DNA of 16,874 bases from CAVXFS01 sp049582805 (GCA_049582805.1 JBAUUR010000032.1:1-16874); one strand, 5' to 3'; shown: positions 6,824 to 14,700, counted from the stretch's first letter. Made by a program: numbers and translations. Notes: generated from the letters alone by a model not told the origin.

Positions 6824-7603
6824 ATGTTTATTGATTCGCATTGCCATCTCAACTTTCCGGAATTGGCGGAAAATCTGGACGAGATCCTGGCGAACATGCG
6901 CCTGAACCAGGTCTCGCATGCGCTGTGCATCTCGGTAAACCTGGAAGACCTGCCGCAAGTGCTGCAGCTCGCCGAACAGCATGAAAATATCTATGCCTCG
7001 GTCGGAGTGCATCCGGATCACGAATTGAACGCCGAGCCAACGCAGGCGCAACTGGTCGAGCTGGCGCGCCATCCGAAAGTGATCGCGATAGGCGAGACTG
7101 GCCTCGATTATTTCCGCCTGAAAGGCGATCTGGAATGGCAGCGTGAACGCTTCCGCACGCATATACGCGCAGCAAGGGAGACCGGTAAACCCCTGGTCAT
7201 CCACACGCGCGAAGCCGCAGCGGACACCTTGCGCATCATGCGCGAAGAAGGCGCGGAACAGGCGGGCGGCGTGATGCATTGCTTCACCGAAACGCGGGAA
7301 GTCGCCGAGGCCGCGATGGAGCTGGGTTTCTATATTTCATTCTCCGGCATCGTCACCTTCAAGAATGCAGTGGCGCTGAAGGAAGTCGCGCGCAGCATTC
7401 CGCTGGAGCGCATGCTGATCGAAACGGATGCGCCCTATCTGGCTCCCGTGCCGCACCGCGGCAAGACCAACCAGCCCGGATACGTGAAGCATGTGGCGGA
7501 AGAGATCGCCAGGCTGCGCGGCATGCCGCTGCCCGAGGTGGGGCAGGCCACCACGGAGAATTTTCGCCGCTTGTTCGGAGTGCCGGAGTCTGGAGAAGCT
7601 TGA
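6824..7603 (+). CDS. tatD: TatD-family metal-dependent hydrolase
   Basis: A TIM-barrel metallo-hydrolase; E. coli family members TatD and YcfH have nuclease-type activity, with YcfH next to holB. The 259-residue product has the metal ligands expected: HCH at residues 6-8, Glu91 in GETGLDY, His127 in VIHTREA, His152 in MHCFTE and Asp202 in ETDAPYLAP. The sequence after holB fits the YcfH-like subgroup. The ribosome-binding site is weak (GAGG at 6807-6810, 13 bases away), suggesting coupling to holB. The exact substrate is not shown by sequence. Confidence 0.92.
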   Translation: MFIDSHCHLNFPELAENLDEILANMRLNQVSHALCISVNLEDLPQVLQLAEQHENIYASVGVHPDHELNAEPTQAQLVELARHPKVIAIGETGLDYFRLKGDLEWQRERFRTHIRAARETGKPLVIHTREAAADTLRIMREEGAEQAGGVMHCFTETREVAEAAMELGFYISFSGIVTFKNAVALKEVARSIPLERMLIETDAPYLAPVPHRGKTNQPGYVKHVAEEIARLRGMPLPEVGQATTENFRRLFGVPESGEA

Positions 7604-7639
7604 TCCTGTCGGCGAAGGTTAACCACCCTGTTTGACTAT

Positions 7640-7649
7640 GGAGGAAGGG
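7640..7649 (+). promoter_or_regulatory. Strong ribosome-binding site deciding a GTG start
   Basis: GGAGGAAGGG lies a few bases before the GTG at 7652. It is the best Shine-Dalgarno match in the window, supports the GTG start and suggests that the unknown exported protein is well translated. Confidence 0.65.
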
Positions 7650-7651
7650 TT

Positions 7652-8386
7652 GTGCGGATATTGATGGTATGCCTGATGGCGCTGTTGCTTCACGCCAATA
7701 TCTCGATGGCCCGGGAAGATTCGCAAGGGCCAATTGCAAAGCCGATGGACGCGCATTCTGCCTTGAAGCAGGATAAGGCCGCATCAGCGGCGGACCTGAG
7801 AAAATTAACCAGGATCAGAGCCCCGATCCTGTCGCAGGTCCTGATGTTTGCCTCCCCGAAGGAATTCAAGACGACGTTCCATGACATGGATGACAAGAAG
7901 TTTACTCAGGAATTCCTCCTGGAGGGTGAGAGCGTGGATAAATATACGCAGATGATCTCGGTGATCGCTTATAAAGACCTTGCGTTGAGTCCCCTGGCTT
8001 CCCCCGCCCAATTTGCCACTGGAGTCGCTAATCTGTTCCGGCGCAACTGTCCCGATGCATACAGCGGCGCCAGTCTGGGCGCACGCAAGATCGATGGCTT
8101 TGATGCCTACGCCGCGATAATGAGTTGTGGCCTGGTGAAGCCGGAAGATCCCTACAGCGAAGCCTCGCTGTTCATTGTGATCCGGGGGGATAAGGATTTT
8201 TATACGCTGCAATGGACCGAGCGGGGGATGGCAATTAATTCACCGATCAGGTTCGATCAGGCGAAATGGAAGGCGCGCATGGACAGCCTCGATCCCATCA
8301 AGCTGTGCTCAGACAAGCCCGGTGAGTTCCCGCTCTATGCCAATTGCTTCAAACCCAAGCTGGACAAGCCGGAACCAAAGAAATAG
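7652..8386 (+). CDS. Predicted exported protein of unknown function
   Basis: A 244-residue protein I do not recognise. It begins with a signal peptide: a short basic start, a hydrophobic run (MVCLMALLLHANIS) and a likely signal peptidase I site after SMA at residue 20. The mature part is polar with mixed charge, has four Cys residues (two about 34 apart near residues 132 and 155, two near the end) and a Lys/Pro-rich tail, KPEPKK. The middle alternates in a beta-like way (SLFIVIRGDKDFYTLQW), suggesting a compact periplasmic domain. A strong ribosome-binding site precedes the GTG start. It follows tatD by 48 bases and converges with gloB, whose stop is 9 bases beyond its own. No function is assigned. 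Confidence 0.8.
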   Translation: MRILMVCLMALLLHANISMAREDSQGPIAKPMDAHSALKQDKAASAADLRKLTRIRAPILSQVLMFASPKEFKTTFHDMDDKKFTQEFLLEGESVDKYTQMISVIAYKDLALSPLASPAQFATGVANLFRRNCPDAYSGASLGARKIDGFDAYAAIMSCGLVKPEDPYSEASLFIVIRGDKDFYTLQWTERGMAINSPIRFDQAKWKARMDSLDPIKLCSDKPGEFPLYANCFKPKLDKPEPKK

Positions 8387-8395
8387 CCGCTAAAG

Positions 8396-9166
8396 TCAGA
8401 AGCTATTTCTCCACTTGCGCAATGCGGCAAACACCGCGGTTTCGTCGTTGGCCGGAAGGGCGTGACCTTCATGCCGTTCGACGCTGCGTATGATTTCCGC
8501 TGCGGCGCAACGCAGGAAAGGGTTGGTGCTTTTTTCCAGCCCGATGGTGGAAGGCAGGGTGGGCTTTCCCGCGGCGCGCAGTGCGCGCGCATCCAGTTCG
8601 CGTTGCCGTAATTGCGCGTTGTGCAGTTCGCAGACCAGAGCAAAACGGATGTTGGCTTCGGTGTATTCGTGCGTGCAATATACCAGCGTGGCATCCGGCA
8701 GATGGGCGAGGCGTTGCAGGGAATGGTGCAGTTGTTCGGCAGTCCCCTCAAACAGCCTGCCGCAACCGCAGCCGAACAGGGTGTCGCCGCAGAATACAAG
8801 ATTTTCGTTCAGATAGGCGATGTGGCCGCGTGTGTGGCCGGGGATGTCCAGCACTTTCAGCCTGATTCCGGGTTGCGCGATTTCGACTGTGTCGCCTTCG
8901 CCCAGCGCATGGCTGATGCAGGGTATGTCTTCATGTTGCGGCCCGTACACCGGCGCGTTGTATACTTGCGCCAGTTCGCAGATGCCGCCGGTGTGGTCGC
9001 TGTGATGGTGGGTGCAGAGGATGGCGGACAGATTGATGCGATGCTGTTCCAGCCAGGCGCGCACCGGCACGGCGTCGCCGGGATCGACGACGACGGCATG
9101 GGTGCCATCATGCAGCGTCCAGATGTAATTGTCCCGGAAAGCGGGGATCGGAAAGATATTCAGCAT
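8396..9166 (-). CDS. gloB: Hydroxyacylglutathione hydrolase (glyoxalase II)
   Basis: Hydrolyses S-lactoylglutathione to lactate and glutathione, the second step in methylglyoxal detoxification in the cytoplasm. The 256-residue protein is of normal length. It opens with MLNIFPIPAFRDNYIW and carries the metallo-beta-lactamase signature THHHSDH at 52-58 (His53, His55, Asp57, His58). Further metal ligands lie in PGHTRGH, FCGDTLFGCGCGRLFEGT and YCTHEYTEANIRFAL. The start at 9166 is chosen because homologues begin at MLNI; an in-frame ATG at 9202 would overlap the divergent methyltransferase. Only 29 bases separate the two divergent starts, so promoters must overlap the coding regions or be compact. 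Confidence 0.95.
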   Translation of the reverse strand: MLNIFPIPAFRDNYIWTLHDGTHAVVVDPGDAVPVRAWLEQHRINLSAILCTHHHSDHTGGICELAQVYNAPVYGPQHEDIPCISHALGEGDTVEIAQPGIRLKVLDIPGHTRGHIAYLNENLVFCGDTLFGCGCGRLFEGTAEQLHHSLQRLAHLPDATLVYCTHEYTEANIRFALVCELHNAQLRQRELDARALRAAGKPTLPSTIGLEKSTNPFLRCAAAEIIRSVERHEGHALPANDETAVFAALRKWRNSF

Positions 9167-9195
9167 GGAAACATATTTGGGCAGAACGGCACGGC

Positions 9196-9993
9196 ATGTC
9201 AACCGCTAATTCTTTGCAGGACTGGTTCGCCACAACGCAGGGGCAGTATTTGCTGGAGCGCGAACGCGAATTTTTCGATCGGGCCGTCGCCGACCTGTTC
9301 GGGTTCAATGCCGTGCAGTTGGGATTGACGGAATATGAATTCCTGCGCGCTAGCCGCATGCCGGTGCGCATCATTGCGGGCAACAAGGCCGGGCTGAACG
9401 GACGTGGCGATGGTGCGCAGTCCGGCGACGGCCAGGAGAACGGCAGATACGGATGGGTCAGGCTGATCATGGAAGAGTTGCCGTTTGACAGCGGCAGCCT
9501 GGATCTGGTGGTGATGCCGCATGTGCTGGAATTCAACGAGCACCCGCACCATATATTGCGCGAGGTTGAGCGCGTGCTGATGCCGGAAGGCACCATCATC
9601 ATCGCGGGCTTCAACCCACGCAGCCTGTGGGGCGCGTGGCGCAGGCTGGGCAAACAGCAAGGCTATCCCTGGAACGGGAATTTCATTGCATTGCCGCGCA
9701 TGAAGGATTGGCTGGCGCTGCTGGGATTTGAGGTGGTGGCCGGACGTTTCGCCTGTTACGCGCCGCCGCTTAACCATCCCGGATGGATAAGCCGTTTACG
9801 TTTCATGGAGCCAGCGGGCGACCGCTGGTGGGCGGTGTGCGGCGGGGTCTATTTTTTGCAGGCGATCAAGCGTGTGCATGGCTTGCGCCTGATCAAGCCG
9901 AAATGGAACGAAGGACTGGTCGGCAAGCTGATGCCGAGCGCGCCCAAATTGAATAACCGGATGCCGCAAAGAACCGAAACAGACCCGCAATGA
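9196..9993 (+). CDS. YafS-like SAM-dependent methyltransferase family protein
   Basis: A 265-residue class I methyltransferase-fold protein. The best marker is the stretch LPFDSGSLDLVVMPHVLEF followed by LREVERVLMPEGTIIIAGFNPRSLWG (residues about 96-145), typical of Methyltransf_11 domains. The glycine-rich SAM-binding motif I (usually D/E-x-G-x-G-x-G) is not evident: the equivalent region reads RMPVRIIAGNKAGL. SAM binding is therefore not certain. Its place between divergent gloB and rnhA matches E. coli yafS, which supports the family but gives no substrate. It overlaps rnhA by four bases (ATGA), indicating translational coupling. No clear ribosome-binding site precedes the ATG. Confidence 0.8.
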   Translation: MSTANSLQDWFATTQGQYLLEREREFFDRAVADLFGFNAVQLGLTEYEFLRASRMPVRIIAGNKAGLNGRGDGAQSGDGQENGRYGWVRLIMEELPFDSGSLDLVVMPHVLEFNEHPHHILREVERVLMPEGTIIIAGFNPRSLWGAWRRLGKQQGYPWNGNFIALPRMKDWLALLGFEVVAGRFACYAPPLNHPGWISRLRFMEPAGDRWWAVCGGVYFLQAIKRVHGLRLIKPKWNEGLVGKLMPSAPKLNNRMPQRTETDPQ

Positions 9994-10475
9994 CTATGCA
10001 TAACGAAGAGGTGGTGCATATTTTTACCGATGGCGCATGCAAGGGCAATCCCGGCGTCGGCGGCTGGGGCGCGCTGCTGAAGTTCAACGGCAAGGAACGC
10101 GAGCTATGCGGCGGCGAGGAGCATACCACCAACAACCGCATGGAACTGCTGGGCGCGATCCGCGCGCTGGAAGCCCTGAAGCGGCCATGCCGCGTGATCC
10201 TGCATACCGATTCCAAATACGTGCAGCAGGGGATCAGCGAGTGGGTGCATAGCTGGAAATTGCGCGGATGGAAGACAGCAGACAGGAAACCGGTGAAGAA
10301 CGAGGACTTGTGGCGCAGGCTGGATGAACTGGCGGCCAAACACCATGTCCAGTGGAAGTGGGTGAAGGGACATGCCGGGCATCACGAGAATGAGCGCGCC
10401 GATGCGCTGGCAAATAGGGGTATTGAGGAACTGTTGAGCCGGAACGGCAAATCAGTCGCGGACAAACCGCAATAA
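9990..10475 (+). CDS. rnhA: Ribonuclease HI
   Basis: Cuts the RNA strand of RNA-DNA hybrids, removing primers and R-loops. The 161-residue protein has the complete DEDD active site: Asp14 in FTDGACKGNPG, Glu52 in NNRMELLGA, Asp74 in HTDSKYV and Asp138 in ENERADALAN. The mobile His lies in VKGHAGHHEN. The basic handle region (WKLRGWKTADRKPVKN) is present, so this is the E. coli-like form. The ATG at 9990 overlaps the stop of the preceding gene; an ATG at 9996 is an alternative. The stop codon falls in the loop of a perfect hairpin at 10459-10487. Confidence 0.97.
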   Translation: MTMHNEEVVHIFTDGACKGNPGVGGWGALLKFNGKERELCGGEEHTTNNRMELLGAIRALEALKRPCRVILHTDSKYVQQGISEWVHSWKLRGWKTADRKPVKNEDLWRRLDELAAKHHVQWKWVKGHAGHHENERADALANRGIEELLSRNGKSVADKPQ

Positions 10476-10487
10476 TCGGTTTGTCCG
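10459..10487 (+). repeat. Perfect 11-bp hairpin spanning the rnhA stop
   Basis: CGGACAAACCG (10459-10469) and CGGTTTGTCCG (10477-10487) are exact inverted repeats around the 7-base loop CAATAAT, which contains the rnhA TAA. No T-run follows directly (the nearest is at 10514-10518), so it is not a canonical terminator. It may stabilise the 3' end of the message or slow ribosomes before dnaQ. Confidence 0.7.
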
Positions 10488-10510
10488 TGAACATCCGTGT
10501 TCTCCGTGAC
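10484..10510 (+). repeat. Short TCCGTG tandem repeat before dnaQ
   Basis: TCCGTG occurs at 10484-10489, 10494-10499 and 10503-10508, so the units are 9-10 bases apart (TCCGTGAACA, TCCGTGTTC, TCCGTGACA). The first unit overlaps the right arm of the rnhA hairpin. It lies in the non-coding gap before dnaQ. Function unknown. Confidence 0.5.
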
Positions 10511-10544
10511 AAGATTTTTCCCCGAATCGAATGGATAATCAGCT

Positions 10545-11276
10545 ATGAGACAAATCGTATTGGACACCGAGACTACCGGCCTGGAACCCAGACAGGGTCA
10601 TCGCGTCATTGAACTGGCGGCCATCGAACTGATCAACCGCCGCGTTTCCGATCGCCGCTTTCACCGCTATCTGAATCCGGAACGGAATATCGAAGCTGGC
10701 GCGGCGGAAGTGCACGGCCTGACACTGGAGCGTTTGCAGGATGAACCGAAGTTCGCCGAGATCGCCCCGGCGCTGCTCGAATTCATCCGTGGCGCGGAAC
10801 TCATCATCCACAACGCACCCTTCGATGTCGGGTTCCTCAACAAAGAACTGGAGCTGGCCGGGTTGGGAACGCTGGACAATTACTGTCCCGGCGTGATCGA
10901 TACCTTGAAGCTGGCCAAAGAGCTCCACCCCGGCAAGAAAAACAATCTGAACGCGCTGTGCGACCGCTACCAGGTAGATAATTCGCATCGCACCCTGCAT
11001 GGCGCGTTACTCGACACGGAGCTGCTGGCAGAAGTCTATCTGGCGATGACGCGCGGACAGGATAGTTTGCTGGGGGACGGCAGCGAAGATCGGGAAGATA
11101 TGAATGCCATGTCAAACGGTGAGGTTACACGTCAATCCGTGCGTGTGCTGCAGGCGACGGAAGCCGAGCTGGCGCTGCACTTGCAGCAACTGGAGGACAT
11201 CGACAAGGCCAGCAATGGCGCCTGCCTGTGGAAGAAGCTGGAAGCCGGAGAGCCATGCGCGCAGCCGGACGCTTAG
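10545..11276 (+). CDS. dnaQ: DNA polymerase III epsilon subunit, 3'-5' proofreading exonuclease
   Basis: The proofreading subunit of the replicative polymerase. The 243-residue DEDDh exonuclease has Exo I with Asp7 and Glu9 (LDTETTGLEP), Exo II with Asp94 (HNAPFDVGFL) and Exo III with His152 and Asp157 (HRTLHGALLDTELLAEVY). After the exonuclease domain, QDSLLG at 172-177 resembles the beta-clamp-binding motif found in epsilon, and a C-terminal segment ending DIDKASNGACLWKKLE would contact the alpha subunit. It lies 69 bases after rnhA; in E. coli the two are adjacent but divergent, here they are co-directional. No good ribosome-binding site is seen. The next gene begins inside its last codons. 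Confidence 0.96.
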   Translation: MRQIVLDTETTGLEPRQGHRVIELAAIELINRRVSDRRFHRYLNPERNIEAGAAEVHGLTLERLQDEPKFAEIAPALLEFIRGAELIIHNAPFDVGFLNKELELAGLGTLDNYCPGVIDTLKLAKELHPGKKNNLNALCDRYQVDNSHRTLHGALLDTELLAEVYLAMTRGQDSLLGDGSEDREDMNAMSNGEVTRQSVRVLQATEAELALHLQQLEDIDKASNGACLWKKLEAGEPCAQPDA

Positions 11277-12100
11277 GATTTCTGGCGGCGATCCTGCTGC
11301 TGGCCTATATGGGCGGTTGCGCCTACATGTGGGATACACAAAAGCAGCATATCTACCTGCCGGAGAAAGCCTTGCAGACCACGCCGGACCGGGATGGCAT
11401 GCGTTATCAGGAAGTGCGCATCCAGTCAGGCAAGGGCGCCGAACAGGGCGAGCTGTTCGGCTGGTGGATACCGGGCGCCAGCAAATCAGCGCCGGCGTTG
11501 CTTTACCTGCATGGCAACAGCCGCAACGTCAGCCTGAATGTCGAGCACGCAGCACGCTTGCACAGCATAGGTTACGCATTGCTGCTGGTGGATTACCGCG
11601 GATATGGCAAGAGCAGCGGCGGCGAGCCCGATGAGAAAAAAATCTATGAGGATGCGGAAGCCGCATGGAACTACCTGGTCGGGCAACTCAGGCAGCCGCC
11701 GCAGAGAACCTTCATCTACGGCCATTCGCTCGGGGGTGCGGTCGCCATCGATCTGGCTGTGCGTCATCCCGAGGCGGCGGGCCTGATCACCGAAAGCACA
11801 TTCACGTCCATGGCGGACATCGGGAAGCGCGATTACCCGTACTTGCCGGTGGACTTGCTGCTGAACCAGCGTTTCGATTCGATCGATAAAGTGGGCAAGC
11901 TGAAAATTCCCGTGCTGTTCATTCACGGCACCTGGGACAGCACGGCTCCGTGGCAGATGAGCCGGCAATTGTTCGATGCTGCGCCGCAGCCGAAAGTGCT
12001 GAAGCTTATACAGGGGGGAGAACACAGCAATAGCGGCGGCATCGCGTCGGTGGAATATAAGCAAGCGGTGACTGCATTTGTGCAGCAGTATGCGCGCTGA
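11255..12100 (+). CDS. Membrane-anchored alpha/beta hydrolase
   Basis: A 281-residue serine hydrolase-fold protein of unknown substrate. It begins with a hydrophobic N-terminus (LGFLAAILLLAYMGGC) that may be a signal anchor or a poor lipobox with Cys22. The fold is shown by the oxyanion segment YLHGNSRN, VDYRGYGKSSG, the nucleophile elbow GHSLGG (Ser158), Asp228 in HGTWDSTAPW and His257 in GGEHSNSGG, so the triad is complete. It resembles the YfhR/BEM46-like group of membrane-linked hydrolases. The ATG at 11255 has GGAG at 11247-11250; a GTG at 11228 would add nine residues. It overlaps the dnaQ end by 22 bases, implying coupling. Confidence 0.85.
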   Translation: MRAAGRLGFLAAILLLAYMGGCAYMWDTQKQHIYLPEKALQTTPDRDGMRYQEVRIQSGKGAEQGELFGWWIPGASKSAPALLYLHGNSRNVSLNVEHAARLHSIGYALLLVDYRGYGKSSGGEPDEKKIYEDAEAAWNYLVGQLRQPPQRTFIYGHSLGGAVAIDLAVRHPEAAGLITESTFTSMADIGKRDYPYLPVDLLLNQRFDSIDKVGKLKIPVLFIHGTWDSTAPWQMSRQLFDAAPQPKVLKLIQGGEHSNSGGIASVEYKQAVTAFVQQYAR

Positions 12101-13323
12101 TGCGCACCGAAACGGATGTGTTGATCATAGGCGCCGGTGCGGCGGGCATGATGTGCGCGCTGACCGCGGCCCAGCGCGGTCGTTCAGTCCTGCTGCTTGA
12201 ACACTCGATGAAGCTGGCGCAGAAGATACGCATCTCCGGCGGCGGGCGCTGCAACTTCACCAACCTGAACGCCGCGCCGGACAATTACCTGTCTTCCAAT
12301 CCGCACTTCTGCCGTTCCGCGCTGGCGCGTTATACGCCGCAGCATTTCATCGCGTTGCTGAATAAACACGGCATCGCATACCACGAAAAGAAACTTGGGC
12401 AACTGTTCTGCGATGAAGGATCGGAAACCATCATCGCGTTGTTGAAGAACGAATGCGACGCCGCAGACGTGCGCTGGTGCATGCCATGCGAAGTAAACAA
12501 AATTGAGCAAAACAATTTCGCGCTCGAGGAGCAGGGGGAGAGGGCGCGCCCTGCGCAAACTGCACCGCGTTTTATTCTCTCCACCACGCGCGGCCCGGTT
12601 CACACACAGGCGCTCGTCATCGCCAGCGGCGGGCTGTCCATCCCCAAGATCGGCGCCACCCCGTTCGGCTACAAGGTCGCGCAGCAATTCGGCGTCCCCG
12701 TGACCAGACTCAAGCCTGGACTGGTGCCGCTATCATTCAGCCCGGAACAATGGCAACCCTTTGCGGCCCTGGCGGGCGTTGCTGTTGATGCGGTCGTGAG
12801 CTGCGGGAAAACAGCATTCCGCGAGAACCTGCTGTTCACCCATCGCGGCTTGAGCGGCCCGGCGATACTGCAAATCTCGTCCTACTGGGAACACGGACAG
12901 CCTTTGCACCTCAACCTGCTGCCCGACCTGGATGAGGCGGAATTGTTCGCGCAGCATCGCGGTAGCCGCATGTTGCTGGATAATTTTCTGGCGCAGCATC
13001 TGCCCAGGCGCTTTGCTGAAAACATCGTTGAGCAGTCGCTGCAAAACAAGCCGCTCAACCAGTATTCCAACAACGAACTGGCGTTGCTGGCAAAAAACTT
13101 GCACGATTGGCAGATCACCCCGACCGGCACGCTGGGCTACGCCAAGGCCGAAGTGACCTGCGGCGGCGTCGACACGCGCGCGCTGTCGTCGAAAACCATG
13201 GAATGCAATGCGGTGCCCGGACTGTATTTCATCGGCGAGGTGGTGGATGTCACCGGCCAGTTGGGCGGCTACAACTTTCAGTGGGCGTGGGCGTCGGCCT
13301 ATGCGGCGGGGCAGGCGGTGTGA
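12100..13323 (+). CDS. YhiN/HI0933-family FAD-dependent oxidoreductase
   Basis: A 407-residue flavoprotein of the HI0933/YhiN family, whose physiological role is poorly defined. The N-terminal dinucleotide-binding loop is IIGAGAAGMM (about 9-18), followed by LLEHSMKLAQKIRISGGGRCNFTN, a hallmark of the family. The C-terminal block GYAKAEVTCGGVD, then MECNAVPGLYFIGEVVDVTGQLGGYNFQWAWASAYAAG, closes the FAD site. Length is normal. Its ATG overlaps the stop of the hydrolase by one base (TGATG), giving termination-reinitiation coupling. It converges with the membrane protein on the other strand. Confidence 0.9.
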   Translation: MRTETDVLIIGAGAAGMMCALTAAQRGRSVLLLEHSMKLAQKIRISGGGRCNFTNLNAAPDNYLSSNPHFCRSALARYTPQHFIALLNKHGIAYHEKKLGQLFCDEGSETIIALLKNECDAADVRWCMPCEVNKIEQNNFALEEQGERARPAQTAPRFILSTTRGPVHTQALVIASGGLSIPKIGATPFGYKVAQQFGVPVTRLKPGLVPLSFSPEQWQPFAALAGVAVDAVVSCGKTAFRENLLFTHRGLSGPAILQISSYWEHGQPLHLNLLPDLDEAELFAQHRGSRMLLDNFLAQHLPRRFAENIVEQSLQNKPLNQYSNNELALLAKNLHDWQITPTGTLGYAKAEVTCGGVDTRALSSKTMECNAVPGLYFIGEVVDVTGQLGGYNFQWAWASAYAAGQAV

Positions 13324-13334
13324 TGTACGGAGCT

Positions 13335-13862
13335 CTACTTCCCGGCTTCGCTGAACAGGGCCGCCAATTTCGCCTTGAATTTGGCAACCATTGAATGAAG
13401 GCGCTGCTTGATGCGCTGGTAGGTTTGCCAGTGGTCGAGATAATCATGGATGCGGTTGCGGTAATGCATGACCCATGCATAGAAGTGCGCGAACCAGTCG
13501 AGCTGCATCAGTGCCGGGCGGGTGAGGTTGAAGATGCGCGAGAACAGCGCCACGCCAACGAGTTTGGCGATGAGGAAGATCACGCTGCCGAGCAGCCAAT
13601 GTCCGGAGGCTATGGCAAGAAAGCCGAATACTTTTGCTGGGATGATGGTGATGCTGGGCAGCAGGAAGGCGAAGAACGCCCAGTGCGGGCGCAGTGATGC
13701 AATATGCCGCTCGATCGCGTGTATCGCGCGCACCGCACCAAACCGCGCCATGAGCGCGGCGGTCCAGTCCCAGATCGTTTCCTCGACCAGAAAGATGGCG
13801 GCGGCCAGCCACACTAATGGGGCGAGCAGCAGATGTTTCAGTTTTTGCAGGGCTGGCTTCAT
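13335..13862 (-). CDS. Membrane protein of unknown function
   Basis: A 175-residue protein I cannot assign. Hydrophobic segments occur near residues 11-27 (LLAPLVWLAAAIFLVEE), 60-80 (HWAFFAFLLPSITIIPAKVFG) and 83-105 (IASGHWLLGSVIFLIAKLVGVAL), so two or three membrane helices are likely. The C-terminal third is basic and amphipathic (RIKQRLHSMVAKFKAKL), probably cytoplasmic. It converges with the flavoprotein gene with an 11-base gap. No ribosome-binding site is evident before the ATG at 13862, so the start is the weakest point. Confidence 0.72.
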   Translation of the reverse strand: MKPALQKLKHLLLAPLVWLAAAIFLVEETIWDWTAALMARFGAVRAIHAIERHIASLRPHWAFFAFLLPSITIIPAKVFGFLAIASGHWLLGSVIFLIAKLVGVALFSRIFNLTRPALMQLDWFAHFYAWVMHYRNRIHDYLDHWQTYQRIKQRLHSMVAKFKAKLAALFSEAGK

Positions 13863-14133
13863 GCGGTTACGATCTGACGGCAGTTATGCATAGCGATTCT
13901 TGCCATGCCGCATCCTGCTGTGTTCCAGATGAAATATCAAGGCAAAGTTCAAGGCGATATTGCAGGTGGAAATAAATGGCGCGCTGCAAACAGATAGCCA
14001 CAATTCTACGATTTCTCGCGGCCGATTCGCGCCGGCAGCCTTGTCTATCCGCGCCGTTTGTTGTCAATTCTGTAACAACACTGGATGGGGGATTGGGGTA
14101 AACTTCCACCCGGCCTTTTACCGAGGAGTGACT

Positions 14134-14700
14134 ATGTCAGAGGATGGATTTCATGTTCACGCCCCCCACGAGCACGTGATCGAACATGAGGCGCAACACG
14201 GACCCGGATTGACTCAATATGTCGCGATCTTTACCGCGATCCTGTCAACCATGGGGGCCATCGTCAGCTACCAGGGCAGCGATGCACAGAATGAAGCAAT
14301 GCTGTTCAAGAATGAGGCCGTGTTGAAAAAGGCCCAGGCTTCAGACCAGTGGAACTATTATCAGGCCAAGGCGCAGAAGGGACACCTGATGGAACTGGCG
14401 GAGGACCTGGCGCCGAAAGAGAAAAAGGCCTATTACCACGAGCAGGTGGACAAATATAATTCCGACAAGAAGAAGATCCAGGCTGACGCAGAAGTGCTGG
14501 AAGAAGCCACCAAGCAAGCCAATGAGAAAAGCGAGCAGTTGATGCATCCGCATCACTTTCTCGCCCTGGCGATGACACTGACCCAGATAGCCATTTCCCT
14601 TGCGTCGATCACGGCGTTGACGCGCAAGAGCTGGCTGTTCGTCGTGGCGGGGATATCCGCCTGCGGCGGCGTGGTGCTTTGGGCTCTGGCCTACCTGTAA
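14134..14700 (+). CDS. DUF4337-family membrane protein
   Basis: A 188-residue protein matching the DUF4337 pattern: a His-rich N-terminus, a first membrane helix (about 24-45, with AILSTMGAIVSYQGSDAQNEAML), a charged helical section rich in Lys, Glu and Gln (about 55-135, probably coiled coil) and two C-terminal helices (HFLALAMTLTQIAISLASITAL and WLFVVAGISACGGVVLWALAYL). The function of the family is not established. GAGGAG at 14123-14128 lies 5 bases before the ATG at 14134 and decides the start, although the frame is open further upstream to 13960. Confidence 0.85.
   Translation: MSEDGFHVHAPHEHVIEHEAQHGPGLTQYVAIFTAILSTMGAIVSYQGSDAQNEAMLFKNEAVLKKAQASDQWNYYQAKAQKGHLMELAEDLAPKEKKAYYHEQVDKYNSDKKKIQADAEVLEEATKQANEKSEQLMHPHHFLALAMTLTQIAISLASITALTRKSWLFVVAGISACGGVVLWALAYL

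Noticed and set aside
5477..7279. A 600-codon open frame on the minus strand across tmk, holB and tatD
   Set aside because: It is antisense to three well-conserved genes, has a skewed Gln/Arg/His/Leu composition, no recognisable domain and no ribosome-binding site. It is a by-product of codon bias.
12540..12560. G+C palindrome GGGCGCGCCC in the flavoprotein gene as a regulatory site
   Set aside because: It lies within a coding sequence in GC-rich DNA and has no partner elsewhere in the window.
13960..14133. Upstream extension of the DUF4337 protein
   Set aside because: The extension is low in conserved character and the GAGGAG site clearly places the start at 14134.
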